A DNA stretch of 64,000 nt from Acidaminobacter hydrogenoformans DSM 2784 (GTDB lineage: Bacteria > Bacillota > Clostridia > Peptostreptococcales > Acidaminobacteraceae): positions 1 to 64,000 of the forward strand of contig NZ_FMWL01000018.1 of assembly GCF_900103005.1 (NCBI RefSeq). Direction: 5' to 3'. Below are positions 26,025-35,124 of this stretch, piece after piece. The notes under the pieces were generated by a model. The model saw only the letters and a program-made list of their open reading frames with translations, had not been told where the DNA came from and made no database searches. Position 1 is the first letter of the stretch. Every line of letters starts with the position of its first letter. The position numbers were made by a program, and so were the translations under genes.

Positions 26025-26744
26025 ATGGGTCGTATAGGAACGATTGAGAACCGCAAAAACAAGCAGGACGCAAAACGCGCGAAAATCTTCACGAAACTTG
26101 GGCGCTACATCATGGTGGCGGCGCGGGAAGGCGGGGGCGACCCCATGTACAACCCGGCGCTGCTGAGTGCCATTGAGAAAGCCAAGGCGGCCAACATGCC
26201 CAATGACAATATTGACCGTGCCATCAAGAAGGGCACTGGCGAATCTGATGGCGCCATTTTCAGCGAGCTGACCTACGAGGGCTACGGCCCGGGCGGCGTC
26301 GCGGTGCTGGTGGAGTGCCTCACCGACAAGCAGAACCGCACGGCGGCGGATGTGCGCTCGTATTTTTCCAAGGGTAACGGCAACCTGGGCACCAACGGCT
26401 GCGTCAGCTTTATGTTCGACCGCAAGGGCGTCCTGGTCATTGACCGCACGGAGACCATGGACGAGGAAGAGGTCATGATGCAGGCCCTGGAGGCCGGCGC
26501 GGAGGACTTCATTGCCGAAGAGGATCACTTTGAGATCTATACGTCCATCGAAGACTTTGGGGCAGTGCGTGATACCCTTAAAGCCGATGGTCACGAGTTC
26601 TCCATGGCCGAGCTTCGCTACCTCCCTCAGACGACGACCGCCCTCACAGACGAGGACGATATCAAGAATATGCAGAAGCTCATTGATCTGCTGGAGGATT
26701 CGGACGACGTGCAGACGGTTTACCACAACTGGGAGCAGGCGTAG
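26025..26744 (+). CDS. yebC: YebC/PmpR family protein
   Basis: 239 residues. The family opening [20 protein letters not shown], the block [20 protein letters not shown], and [18 protein letters not shown]-like text (here TDKQNRTA) leave no doubt. Members are cytoplasmic proteins described as transcription regulators and, more recently, as helpers of translation at proline stretches. GGAGG precedes the ATG, and a TATAAT box stands at 25986-25991. A 10-mer copy at 26583 is read as A-D-G. Confidence 0.93.
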   Translation: MGRIGTIENRKNKQDAKRAKIFTKLGRYIMVAAREGGGDPMYNPALLSAIEKAKAANMPNDNIDRAIKKGTGESDGAIFSELTYEGYGPGGVAVLVECLTDKQNRTAADVRSYFSKGNGNLGTNGCVSFMFDRKGVLVIDRTETMDEEEVMMQALEAGAEDFIAEEDHFEIYTSIEDFGAVRDTLKADGHEFSMAELRYLPQTTTALTDEDDIKNMQKLIDLLEDSDDVQTVYHNWEQA

Positions 26745-26784
26745 GGTTTAAGGAAAATTTTCGTACAATCCACTGGATGCTTGG

Positions 26785-26858
26785 AAGCATCCTTGTGTTG
26801 AACTGGCTGATCGCGGAATTTAGAGTGATCAGACTTGACACAAGGGTGCTTTTTTGTT
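26785..26858 (+). terminator. Terminator after yebC
   Basis: A long stem joins AAGCATCCTTGTGT with ACACAAGGGTGCTT, containing a second inner stem CTGATC/GATCAG, followed by TTTTTTG. Confidence 0.75.
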
Positions 26859-27069
26859 TTTTGAACACAGAAATGTTTTACCGTGACCCCAGAATTTCAT
26901 TCCGCTTTTTCGAAAGTAATAAATAGGCATGCAAAAGTTACTGCCCGGAAAAGGGGGAATTGCTTGGTTTGACGGCCGTTGGTTCAATAAGCTTTTTGCG
27001 TAGAATATCTGTAGCCATAACTGTTGAATTTGAGATATTCAACCATTGTAATGAAAGGAAGTGCGCATT

Positions 27070-27933
27070 ATGAAAAGACCTATAGCTCTATTGTTGATCT
27101 CGATTATGGTGTTGATGCTGTCGGCGTTTTCGTTTGCAGGAAATGGCAATCCGAAAAAAGATGAGGCGTCAGAGCCTAAGATCAGCGCTTATGTTTTAGA
27201 CGATCTATTATTTATCACAGTGTGGCTTGATGCAGAACTTGGGGAGGATTTAGAGGGTCTTACGGCAGAAATATTTGAAGAAGATAAAGAAGATCCTGAA
27301 GAAAAGACTTCTGAATTTGAAATGACAAGTGGATCTGCTTCGAAAGGGTACAAGTATATTTTTGAAGGAATTGAATATACACCTGTTGACGAGTTCGAAA
27401 TTAGAGTTACCGCAGAATTTGATGATGCGGAAGATCTAATTTTAACTAAATCTATGGAGCTGAAAGATATAGACGTTGATAATGAAAACATGATGGACGA
27501 CGATCTGTATCCAGCGGCGCCTGCAATTGCCAACAAACTCTTAAAAGAATACGGTATTCCTAACCGCGTTGGCACCGTCAATCTGATTGCAGCGGTTTCT
27601 GCAGCTATGACTGAGAATGAAGAGTTTGCTGATCTTGAGAAAGATGATGAAGACTATGCTGAAGAAGTTGAAGAATTCTTGGTCGACGAACTCAATGAGA
27701 TTTTTGATACGGGCTATGATGATTTGTCTGATTTTGATGATGAAATTGCGGACTTACAAAAACCAAACATGAAATCCGAAGAAAATAAAATGAATGTAAA
27801 GCTCAGCGATTTAGAAGATGATGGCGACGATGAAGATGACGACAAAGATGATGAAGATGATGACGATGATGATGACGATGACGACGAAAAAGAAGACAAA
27901 GTCAAAAAAGCAAAACCTGAAAATAAGAAATAA
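27070..27933 (+). CDS. Secreted, highly acidic protein
   Basis: 287 residues. A signal peptide (IALLLISIMVLMLSAFSFA) is followed by a beta-rich region, a middle helical segment around APAIANKLLKEYGIPNRVG, and a long Asp/Glu tail that ends in Lys-rich residues. I do not recognise a known domain. The acidic tail suggests calcium or wall-polymer binding, which is inference. The composition recalls the tail of the RsgI-like protein at 34 kb. Start chosen at the ATG 27070 behind AAAGGA. The 325-base gap upstream shows the yebC terminator and no other gene. Confidence 0.7.
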   Translation: MKRPIALLLISIMVLMLSAFSFAGNGNPKKDEASEPKISAYVLDDLLFITVWLDAELGEDLEGLTAEIFEEDKEDPEEKTSEFEMTSGSASKGYKYIFEGIEYTPVDEFEIRVTAEFDDAEDLILTKSMELKDIDVDNENMMDDDLYPAAPAIANKLLKEYGIPNRVGTVNLIAAVSAAMTENEEFADLEKDDEDYAEEVEEFLVDELNEIFDTGYDDLSDFDDEIADLQKPNMKSEENKMNVKLSDLEDDGDDEDDDKDDEDDDDDDDDDDEKEDKVKKAKPENKK

Positions 27934-27979
27934 TTTTATGAGGCGAGCACATAGACTCGGTTAAACCGTAGTCTAATTG

Positions 27980-28016
27980 AGGCGCAGGAGCTTTATGGTT
28001 CTGCGTCTTTTTTTTT
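27980..28016 (+). terminator. Intrinsic terminator
   Basis: GGCGCAG pairs with CTGCGTC around a 13-base loop, followed by nine T residues. Confidence 0.8.
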
Positions 28017-28018
28017 GC

Positions 28019-28058
28019 GTAATATGACCTTTAAGTCACATGACTTTATGGTCATATT
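28019..28058. promoter_or_regulatory. 40-bp palindrome, operator-like
   Basis: TAATATGACC and GGTCATATTA flank AAGTCACATGACTT, which is itself a palindrome. No T run follows. It may be an operator; its target gene is not clear. Confidence 0.4.
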
Positions 28059-28100
28059 ATACCCGAAATTTGACGGGAAAGCATTAAGAATTTATAAAGA

Positions 28101-28171
28101 GGGACAGGGGCGCATGGTGTGGGACAGGGACGGCCCAGCCGTCCCTGTCCCACACCATGCGCCCCTGTCCC
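28101..28171. repeat. 71-bp perfect palindrome, left copy
   Basis: Two 34-base arms around CCA carry GGGACAGGGGCGCATGGTGT and its complement. Together with the right copy at 29621 it brackets the AAA ATPase gene. Similarity between the copies extends into the flanks (AATT-ATAAAGAG on the left, CCAAATGTT on the right). Confidence 0.92.
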
Positions 28172-28284
28172 CAACCAAATGTTGCAGCTTGATTTCCGTT
28201 CGAAAACCGTCTAAAATAAAATTGAGGTATGGAATGGACGACCATCGGCAGCGCGTCCTCATATTTTAAGGAAGAGGTGAAACC

Positions 28285-29538
28285 ATGTATATTAAGCGTG
28301 CCATAGAAGGCACTGTCAAAAACATTTCCGCTACCTTCCCAATACTCCTTATTACCGGCCCCCGTCAGGTTGGAAAGTCGACATTGCTTGAGCATCTTGC
28401 GGAACCGGATCGTACCATTGTATCCTTGGATGATCCGGATGTGCGTTATCTGGCCAAGACAGACCCTGCGCTTTTTATGCAAAGGTATACCCCTCCTGTG
28501 ATGATTGATGAAATTCAATATGCCACGGAGCTGCTGCCTTACATTAAAATGGCGGTTGATAAGTCTAAAAAGAATGGCGACTTTTGGCTTACGGGATCAC
28601 AATCCTTCGTTATGATGAAGGATGTCAGCGAGACTCTGGCTGGACGGGTTGGAATAATTAGCCTGTTAGGCTTGTCTTCCAGTGAAATTAACCAGATCCC
28701 GTCGAGGGAATTCAGTACAGATCCTGAAAGGCTTATGTCCCGGCTAAAAGAAGTCAAGCCACTTAGCTTAAAAGAAATCTACAGTCGTATCCACAAGGGC
28801 TCCATGCCGCGGTTGTACACTGATGAGGCTATTGATCTGCAGGCCTATTATCGTTCATATGTAGAGACCTATCTAAAACGCGACATCAAGGATTTAACTC
28901 AGGTGGTGGATGAGATGGCGTTTTTTAATTTTATGACCATCGTTGCGGCGCGTACTTCGAAGCCCGTTGTCTATGAAGAGCTCGCCAAAGAATGTGGCAT
29001 AACTGCGCCAACAGCAAAAAAATGGCTATCCATTCTAATTTCATCTCAGATTGTAGCGCTGGTCCAGCCGTTTCACAGCAATATCTTAAAGAGAATTACA
29101 AAGATGCCGGTGCTTCATGTTCTGGACACGGGTTTATGCGCCTATCTTCTGAAATGGCGTGATCCCGAGACCTTAGAGACGGGCGCTATGTCAGGTCCTT
29201 TCTTTGAGAGCTATGTCTTTTCAGAAATTTATAAGAGCTTCTTGAACGCTGGTAAAGAACCACCGGTTTTCTACTATAGAGATAAGGATCAGAAGGAGAT
29301 TGACCTTTTAATTTACGAAAATGGCACTCTGTACCCCATTGAGATAGAGAAAGCTGCATCTCCGGGAAAAGATGCCATTAAGCATTTTAAAGTACTTCAG
29401 CCGCTCACAGCCCCGGAAAAATTTGGCGAGCCCCCACAGATGAAGACGCTTATTGGCAGTGGTGCCGTCATTTGCATGGCTAATGATTTGCTGCCGATTG
29501 ATTCGAAAAACTGGTATGTTCCAGCATGGTTAATTTGA
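28285..29538 (+). CDS. AAA+ ATPase with DUF4143 domain
   Basis: 417 residues. An AAA_14 domain has Walker A GPRQVGKSTLL (about 25-35), Walker B PPVMIDEIQY and the sensor LTGSQSF. The C-terminal DUF4143 domain has a conserved FFESYVFSEIYKS and a nuclease-like YRDKDQKEIDLLI motif (the E-x-D of PD-(D/E)XK relatives). Such proteins are common, often mobile, and of unknown function. It lies between two copies of one palindrome, as if inserted as a cassette. GAGGTG precedes the ATG, with a 10-mer copy upstream at 28240. Confidence 0.85.
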   Translation: MYIKRAIEGTVKNISATFPILLITGPRQVGKSTLLEHLAEPDRTIVSLDDPDVRYLAKTDPALFMQRYTPPVMIDEIQYATELLPYIKMAVDKSKKNGDFWLTGSQSFVMMKDVSETLAGRVGIISLLGLSSSEINQIPSREFSTDPERLMSRLKEVKPLSLKEIYSRIHKGSMPRLYTDEAIDLQAYYRSYVETYLKRDIKDLTQVVDEMAFFNFMTIVAARTSKPVVYEELAKECGITAPTAKKWLSILISSQIVALVQPFHSNILKRITKMPVLHVLDTGLCAYLLKWRDPETLETGAMSGPFFESYVFSEIYKSFLNAGKEPPVFYYRDKDQKEIDLLIYENGTLYPIEIEKAASPGKDAIKHFKVLQPLTAPEKFGEPPQMKTLIGSGAVICMANDLLPIDSKNWYVPAWLI

Positions 29539-29620
29539 TTTAGTTCAAGAAAATGTTCAGAAGGGACAGGTTTAAAATGACTTGTCTCTTTTTGTATGAT
29601 CTATTCAATTCATAAAGAGT

Positions 29621-29687
29621 GACAGGGGCGCATGGTGTGGGACAGGGACGGCCCAGCCGTCCCTGTCCCACACCATGCGCCCCTGTC
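29621..29687. repeat. 67-bp perfect palindrome, right copy
   Basis: Same sequence as the left copy at 28101-28171, with 32-base arms around CCA because the outermost bases differ. It lies 80 bases after the ATPase stop codon. Confidence 0.92.
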
Positions 29688-29861
29688 CCCATCCAAATGT
29701 TAATTCATTGTGAATTTTCACTTGAGGGGGTTGCAATTTTTCCTGCATAGGCGTATGATCGTGAATAGAAGAGGTCAAGCTGGTCAAAACACCAGTCTTC
29801 CTCAAACGAAAGCGTTCAAAATAAACGGCTTCAGCAAATTTTGATTGGGAGGTGACCGGCT

Positions 29862-29918
29862 GTGAACATCATGAGAAGACATGCTTTAGACGGATTTGTC
29901 CACGGCCGTGGCACATAA
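29862..29918 (+). CDS. Possible 18-residue leader peptide
   Basis: GTG start seven bases after GGAGGTGA, then 18 codons to TAA, 100 bases ahead of the antiporter gene. The good ribosome site is the only argument. The peptide has no run of one regulatory amino acid and no attenuator hairpin is obvious. The rest of the 480-base gap holds the palindrome described separately and no other gene. Confidence 0.3.
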   Translation: MNIMRRHALDGFVHGRGT

Positions 29919-30018
29919 TTCTGAAACGGTATGCAATTATTCCTGCGTTTTCGTTATGAATTTAACAACACCACCTACACAATTAAATATCCAATCAAAA
30001 TAATAAGGGGTCTTTTTT

Positions 30019-31377
30019 ATGCACAGCACTCTCGCGTTTGAAACCAATCAAATGCTCGAACTCATAGCCATTGTCTTATTTTCTGGTGTTCTCTTTTCAA
30101 AACTCAGCAAACTCATTCATATGCCAGACGTCGTCATGTACATACTCGCCGGGATTCTGATAGGCCCAGCGGCCTTCAACCTGATTGACGTCAGCGCCTA
30201 TCCCGCCGCCAACCAGCTGATCCTAACCTTTGGCGCAGCCTATATCCTGTACGATGGCGGCCGGGAAATCAACCTTAAAGTCCTGAGCAAAGTCAAATTC
30301 TCGGTGCTGCTCCTGGCCACCGTCGGCGTTGTCGCCTCCACGGCCATCACGGGCTTCGCGGCGAGCCGGATCCTCCATCTTGACCTGCTGACCGGCCTGC
30401 TCTTAGGCTCCGTCATTGCCTCCACCGACCCATCTGTCCTGGTGCCGCTCTTCAAAACCATGAGCATCAGCAAACGCCTCAAACAGACCATCATTGCCGA
30501 ATCCGCCTTCAACGACGCAGTCGCAGCCATATTGACGCTGACCCTGCTCGGCCTGATCGCCGGCAGCACCTTCTCCCTGAGCGGCACGCTGCTTGAGCTT
30601 GGCACCAGCGCCTTTGGCGGCGTGGCTGTGGGCATCATAGTCGGCTTCCCGGCGTCCTACCTGATTGCCAGCAGGAAACATGGCGTGTTCTCTGAGCACC
30701 CTTCGGAAATTGGTCTGGCAACAGTGATCAGCGCCTACATCCTGGCCTCCCACTTCCACTTCAGCGGCTTCCTGGCCGTCTTCGTGGTCGGCATGATCTG
30801 CGGCAACAAGAAAATCATAGGCCTCTGGGTCCCCGAAGAGCAGTACGAGACCCAGGTCCGCTTTAAAGAAGTCCTGACCCTGATCCTGCGCATGATGATC
30901 TTCATCCTGCTCGGAGCCAGCATTGATTTCGCCATTCTCTTCTCGAACCTCGGCGGCGCCCTGCTGGTGGTCGCGGTGCTGATCTTTGTGGCCCGCCCGG
31001 TGTCCGTCCTCCTCAGCGTCCTCTGGGACCGTCAGGCCAAGTGGTCCCTCAAGGAAATCCTCTATATGTGCTGGGTCCGCGAGACCGGTGTCATCCCGGC
31101 GGCTCTGGCAGGCATGATGCTGGCGGCAAACGTGCCCGGTGCCCGGGTCATCTCCTCGGTGACCTTCGCGGCCATCTTCATCACGCTGACCTTCCAGGCC
31201 AGCACGGCGAAGCTTCTCGCACACTGGCTAAAGCTCGAAGAGCTTTCTGCCGATGGTCCCACCACCCCATCCCACACCCCAGCCGACGACGTGACAGATC
31301 CCTTCAGTGTTCCCTGCGGGGACGAGCACTTCAGCCGGGACTGCCTGGAAGAGCCCTATCCCGTGTATTTGATGTGA
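30019..31377 (+). CDS. Cation:proton antiporter (CPA1/NhaP-like)
   Basis: 452 residues with about 12 membrane spans. The motif SVIASTDPSVLVPLFK and the acidic ESAFNDAVAA, with the paired Asn-Asp in the transport site, are typical of CPA1-type Na+(K+)/H+ exchangers. The protein would use the proton gradient to expel cations at the plasma membrane. The C-terminal tail after residue 400 is soluble and short, and contains an A-D-G reading of the 10-mer (31248). AAGGGG precedes the ATG. A terminator follows. Confidence 0.88.
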   Translation: MHSTLAFETNQMLELIAIVLFSGVLFSKLSKLIHMPDVVMYILAGILIGPAAFNLIDVSAYPAANQLILTFGAAYILYDGGREINLKVLSKVKFSVLLLATVGVVASTAITGFAASRILHLDLLTGLLLGSVIASTDPSVLVPLFKTMSISKRLKQTIIAESAFNDAVAAILTLTLLGLIAGSTFSLSGTLLELGTSAFGGVAVGIIVGFPASYLIASRKHGVFSEHPSEIGLATVISAYILASHFHFSGFLAVFVVGMICGNKKIIGLWVPEEQYETQVRFKEVLTLILRMMIFILLGASIDFAILFSNLGGALLVVAVLIFVARPVSVLLSVLWDRQAKWSLKEILYMCWVRETGVIPAALAGMMLAANVPGARVISSVTFAAIFITLTFQASTAKLLAHWLKLEELSADGPTTPSHTPADDVTDPFSVPCGDEHFSRDCLEEPYPVYLM

Positions 31378-31395
31378 TTGTAAGCAAAAAAATTA

Positions 31396-31452
31396 AAGGA
31401 CCTGCCTTCAGGCGCGCAAGTATCTGCAGCCCTCGAGGCAGGTCCTATTTGT
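31396..31452 (+). terminator. Terminator after antiporter gene
   Basis: AAGGACCTGCCT pairs with AGGCAGGTCCT, followed by the T-rich ATTTGTTTATTT. Confidence 0.65.
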
Positions 31453-31455
31453 TTA

Positions 31456-31522
31456 TTTGGTCGGGGACAGGGACTTATGGCGGGGGACAGGTCCCCGCCA
31501 TAAGTCCCTGTCCCCGACCAAA
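31456..31522. repeat. Palindrome, GGGAC family
   Basis: Arms of about 32 bases start TTTGGTCGGGGACAGGGACT, and their complement ends at 31522. It lies between two convergent genes. Confidence 0.9.
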
Positions 31523-31535
31523 CGTCTGTTAGCTT

Positions 31536-33011
31536 TTACAACTTTAGCTGATACTTCTGCAGCTTATAATTCAGCGACTGCTTCGAAATCTGGAGTCTGC
31601 CGGCTAACTCGGATAGGGAACGGGTCCCATCGGCACGCGCTAAAATGAGGCTTTTCTCGAAGGCATCCATGGCGTCGCTGAGGCTCACGGACTCCGGCGG
31701 GAGGGAAGGCGCGGGGGCAGTGGCAGGCGCCTTGACCTGGCTTCTGGCCCCACCATGCACTGGAGACCACGCAGCGGCAGTGCCGCCTATGCCACCTCCA
31801 AAGCCCTGTGAGCTGCCAGTGCTTCCCACCTCCAGCGCCGCGGCCTCCACCAGAAACTCCGGCAGATCCAGAGTGCTGATCTGACTCGTCGTGGCAAAGT
31901 TGAAGGCGCTCTCAATCACATTCTTGAACTCCCGGACGTTCCCCGGCCAGCTGTACTTCTGAAGCAGCGCCGCGACCTCTGGCGTTACCCCCTGGAGGCT
32001 CATGCCATATTCGCCATTGAAAAGCTTAATAAAGTGCTCGGTGAGCAGGGGAATGTCCTCCGGTCGCTCCCGCAGGGCCGGCACCTTGATCTGAACGCTG
32101 GAGAGACGGTAGAAGAGGTCCTGGCGGATCTGCTGGCGGTCAATGCAGCTCTGGGGGTGCTCGTTGATGGCGGCAATAATGCGCACATCAAATTTCCTGG
32201 GCTCGTGGCTGCCAATCCGGGTGACCTTCTTTTCTTCAATGGCCCGCAGCAGCTTGGCCTGCATGCTGGGGTCCATGGAGTTGAGCTCATCCAGGAAGAG
32301 GGTGCCGCCGCTGGCGATCTCAAAGAGGCCGGGCTTGTTCTCGGCGCCGGTGTAGCTGCCTTTGGTGGTGCCAAAGAATATGCTTTCCAGGAGGGTGTGG
32401 GGGATAGCGGCGCAGTTCTGGGAAACGAACATCTCACCCCGCCGGCTGCTGCCGCTGTGGATGGACTGGGCCACCAGCTCCTTGCCGGAGCCCGTTTCAC
32501 CGTAGATCAGCACACTGGCGTGGGCCTTGGACACCCGTACAAGCCTTTGCTTCAGGGCCCGGATCACCTCCGATTCCCCAACAATGTCTTTCACTTCATA
32601 CAGCCCATCCTTGTGGGAGCTGGTCATGTTGGGAAGGTCAATGAAGTTTTTCAGGGCCGCGTTGTCCAGGTACTTGGAGGTGCTCACCGCGCCTATGATC
32701 TTCCCGTTTTCCATGATGGGGAAGGTGTTGTCCAGGACCAGCATTTCGCCGCCGCCCATGTACTCGAGCTTCTGGATCTGGTTGACCGTGGACTCCCCGT
32801 AGTGGATGGCCCGGTAGCAGGTAGAATCCTCCGGATTCAGGTTGGGGTAGACCTCCATGGGCGTTTTGCCAATAGAGTCTTTCTCATTCAAATCAAAGCT
32901 TCCGGCAAGAAACTGCTTATTGTAAACAATGCGGCACTGGTCGTCGACGATCATGAGGCCATCGACGAAATTTTCGATTTTAGTGATCACGTCATAATAG
33001 GCTTCAAGCAT
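31536..33011 (-). CDS. Sigma-54-dependent transcription activator with PAS domain
   Basis: 491 residues. An N-terminal PAS domain (about 5-115) precedes an AAA+ domain with Walker A GETGSGKE and Walker B GTLFLDELNS, and a Fis-type helix-turn-helix at the C-terminus (LAGRLQISKQSLNYKL). The sigma-54 contact loop reads GSYTGA rather than GAFTGA, a variant seen in working activators. It resembles RocR/BkdR-type regulators of amino acid catabolism. I found no clear -24/-12 promoter nearby, so its target is unknown. The ATG at 33011 follows GAGGT; the longer reading frame upstream is repeat DNA. Confidence 0.9.
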   Translation of the reverse strand: MLEAYYDVITKIENFVDGLMIVDDQCRIVYNKQFLAGSFDLNEKDSIGKTPMEVYPNLNPEDSTCYRAIHYGESTVNQIQKLEYMGGGEMLVLDNTFPIMENGKIIGAVSTSKYLDNAALKNFIDLPNMTSSHKDGLYEVKDIVGESEVIRALKQRLVRVSKAHASVLIYGETGSGKELVAQSIHSGSSRRGEMFVSQNCAAIPHTLLESIFFGTTKGSYTGAENKPGLFEIASGGTLFLDELNSMDPSMQAKLLRAIEEKKVTRIGSHEPRKFDVRIIAAINEHPQSCIDRQQIRQDLFYRLSSVQIKVPALRERPEDIPLLTEHFIKLFNGEYGMSLQGVTPEVAALLQKYSWPGNVREFKNVIESAFNFATTSQISTLDLPEFLVEAAALEVGSTGSSQGFGGGIGGTAAAWSPVHGGARSQVKAPATAPAPSLPPESVSLSDAMDAFEKSLILARADGTRSLSELAGRLQISKQSLNYKLQKYQLKL

Positions 33012-33040
33012 GGGAAGACCTCGCTTTCGTTGTGGTTTTC

Positions 33041-33103
33041 TGGTGTGGGACAGGGACTCATGGCGGGGCCCAGTCCCCCGCCACGAGTCCCTGTCCCACA
33101 CCA
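33041..33103. repeat. Palindrome, GGGAC family
   Basis: TGGTGTGGGACAGGGACTCA and its near-complement form 28-base arms with one mismatch. It lies in the divergent gap between the sigma-54 activator and sigI, which also holds TATAAT (33227-33232) 34 bases before the sigI start. Confidence 0.88.
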
Positions 33104-33265
33104 CGTTTCCTCCATTATACCAAACTTCACCCCATCCTGCAGTTGTGAAGTAAAAAAATTTTTACTCCCCCAAATCCTTAAGTAATTGTAACCCCCCTGC
33201 GGTAGACGCTCCGCCGCCCTGAGTGATATAATCCTGTCGAAGACAAGCAAAGGAGGTGTCCCCCC

Positions 33266-34045
33266 ATGGAACGCGCCATTGACCACAAAGTTATGGAAAT
33301 TCAAAAAACACCGGAAATGGCAGACGCCTTCATCCGGGACAACGACGCCTTCATCCGCAGCAGCGTCCGCCACTGGCAGAACCGCTCCAGCGCTTCCAGC
33401 CACGGAAAGCAGCATATTGGCGACGGCGAAGACCACTACACCATTTCCCTGGAAGCCTTCCACGAAGCCCTCCGGACCTATCATATAGACAAAGGCAGCT
33501 TCTACAGCTTCGCCGCCATGGTTATTGAACGCCGCCTCATCGACCACGCCCGAAAAGAAGCGCGGCACCTGAAGGAAATCCCCATTGACCCCAACGTCTT
33601 CGAAAGCGGCAGCAGCAGTGGCGGCGAAAACGGGAGCGGCTCCGAAGATGCTCCTCAAGACCAGGCCATGCGCACCCAGGTGCTGCGCCAGCTCACCGTC
33701 GAGCCGGACGACGCCCTGACGCTTGAAATCGAAGCCGCCACCGAACTTTTCTCAACCTACGGCTTTTCCTTCTTTGACCTTGCCGATTGTTCCCCCAAAG
33801 CCCAAAAAACCAAATCTTCATGCGCGCTGGCCGTCAACTGCATCCTGGAATCGCCTGTCCTGCTTCAGACGCTGCAGCAAAATGGCCAGCTCCCCATAAA
33901 AAGTCTCGAAAAAATGTCCGGTGTACCCCGAAAAATCCTGGAGCGTCACCGAAAATACATAATAGCGGCAGTTGAAATAGTCGGTGGGGACTTTCCTCAC
34001 CTATCGCAGTACATGCGCTTCATTAGAGAGGAGACATCCAGATGA
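33266..34045 (+). CDS. sigI: RNA polymerase sigma factor SigI
   Basis: 259 residues. The region-2-like FIRDNDAFIRSSVRHW and SFYSFAAMVIERRLIDHARKE match the SigI family of sigma-70 factors, and the C-terminal PRKILERHRKYIIAAVEI is the typical DNA-binding end. In clostridia SigI factors respond to heat or extracellular polysaccharides through a membrane anti-sigma partner. The stop codon overlaps the start of that partner gene. A Ser/Gly-rich linker near residue 113-130 is longer than usual. AAGGAGG precedes the ATG. Confidence 0.9.
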   Translation: MERAIDHKVMEIQKTPEMADAFIRDNDAFIRSSVRHWQNRSSASSHGKQHIGDGEDHYTISLEAFHEALRTYHIDKGSFYSFAAMVIERRLIDHARKEARHLKEIPIDPNVFESGSSSGGENGSGSEDAPQDQAMRTQVLRQLTVEPDDALTLEIEAATELFSTYGFSFFDLADCSPKAQKTKSSCALAVNCILESPVLLQTLQQNGQLPIKSLEKMSGVPRKILERHRKYIIAAVEIVGGDFPHLSQYMRFIREETSR

Positions 34046-35073
34046 AAGCCGTAATTACAGAGATCAGGGGAGCGAAAGCCGCTGCGCTGCAAAATGATGG
34101 CAGCGTACGACTTCTCGACAACAAAAATTTCAAAATTGGACAGGTGATAGAAGTGAAAACAACAAAATGGTATTCGAAAGCAACTTCGTGGGTGGCTGCT
34201 GCGGCAGCAGTGCTGCTGGTGACCAGCGGCGCGGTATCCTACGCTTACATGAACCCGGTAACTACCATCAACGTGGATGTCAATCCGTCTGTGGAGATGA
34301 GACTTAACACTTTTGATAAGGTCATCAACGCAAAAGCTTTGAATGCCGATGGTGAAGAGATCCTCAAAGCGCTCAACCTTAAAGGGATGGAAAGCGACGA
34401 GGCAATTGAGGCATTGATAGAGGCAATGATTGATGACGGGTACCTGAATGAAGAGGATGATACAGCGGATATCGTCATCACAGTCACCAAAAAGAACGAA
34501 GAAAAACTTGAAAAGCTGACTGTGGATTTAGATGGCAAGATTAAGGCCTATGTTACAGAAGCCGGCATTGAAGCCGAAGTTGAAGTCCAAGGCGTGGGCG
34601 CGGATCGTGTAGCGCTTGCCGCGGCTATCGAAGAGGAAAACGAAGACTACGCCATGACCCCTGGCAAGCTCAATCTGCTGCAAAAGCTGAATGCCGCTAT
34701 GGATGAGGACGCTGAAGACCTCGACGAAGCTCAAAAAGTCATCGATTTCGTGGACGACCTTCTTGATGACCTCGACAAAGAAGAGCTTTCTGTGAAAGAC
34801 ATCATGAAGGAAATCAAGCGCCTCCGCTTTGAAAACGGCGAGCTCCCTGAAGAGAAAGCCAAAGTAGAGGGCGAAGAAGACGAAGAAGAAATGGATCAAG
34901 ATAAAGAAAAAGAAGACAAAGACAAAGATAAAAACAAACCAGAAAAACCTGAAGCCGATGATCCCGAAACCGACAGCAGCGAGGACTCTGAAGAAGAAGG
35001 CGACAGACCTACAACGCCTCCAGGACTCGAAGGCAAGGATGTCGGAAACGGCAATGGAAATAAAGACAATTAA
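34042..35073 (+). CDS. rsgI: Anti-sigma-I factor RsgI-like protein
   Basis: 343 residues. A cytoplasmic N-terminal domain (1-50) that would hold SigI precedes one membrane span (SWVAAAAAVLLVTSGAVSYAY) and an extracytoplasmic domain that opens with INVDVNPSVEM. This is the conserved RsgI segment in which autoproteolysis between Asn and Pro has been reported for clostridial members. A Glu/Asp/Lys-rich tail ends the protein; no carbohydrate-binding module is seen, so the sensed signal is unknown. The start overlaps the sigI stop by four bases. A one-mismatch copy of the 10-mer is at 34344. Confidence 0.88.
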   Translation: MKAVITEIRGAKAAALQNDGSVRLLDNKNFKIGQVIEVKTTKWYSKATSWVAAAAAVLLVTSGAVSYAYMNPVTTINVDVNPSVEMRLNTFDKVINAKALNADGEEILKALNLKGMESDEAIEALIEAMIDDGYLNEEDDTADIVITVTKKNEEKLEKLTVDLDGKIKAYVTEAGIEAEVEVQGVGADRVALAAAIEEENEDYAMTPGKLNLLQKLNAAMDEDAEDLDEAQKVIDFVDDLLDDLDKEELSVKDIMKEIKRLRFENGELPEEKAKVEGEEDEEEMDQDKEKEDKDKDKNKPEKPEADDPETDSSEDSEEEGDRPTTPPGLEGKDVGNGNGNKDN

Positions 35074-35091
35074 TTGAGATAAGACCACGTC

Positions 35092-35124
35092 AGGAACCGG
35101 CGCTTTGTGCCGGTTCCTTTCTAT
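35092..35124 (+). terminator. Terminator of the sigI-rsgI operon
   Basis: AGGAACCGGC pairs with GCCGGTTCCT, followed by TTCTATTT. The remaining 290 bases before the next gene hold a copy of the 10-mer (35307) and no gene. Confidence 0.8.

Noticed and set aside
31536-33011. Sigma-54 promoters as targets of the activator.
   Set aside because: I looked for TGGCAC-N5-TTGC forms ahead of nearby genes and found none that fit both boxes.
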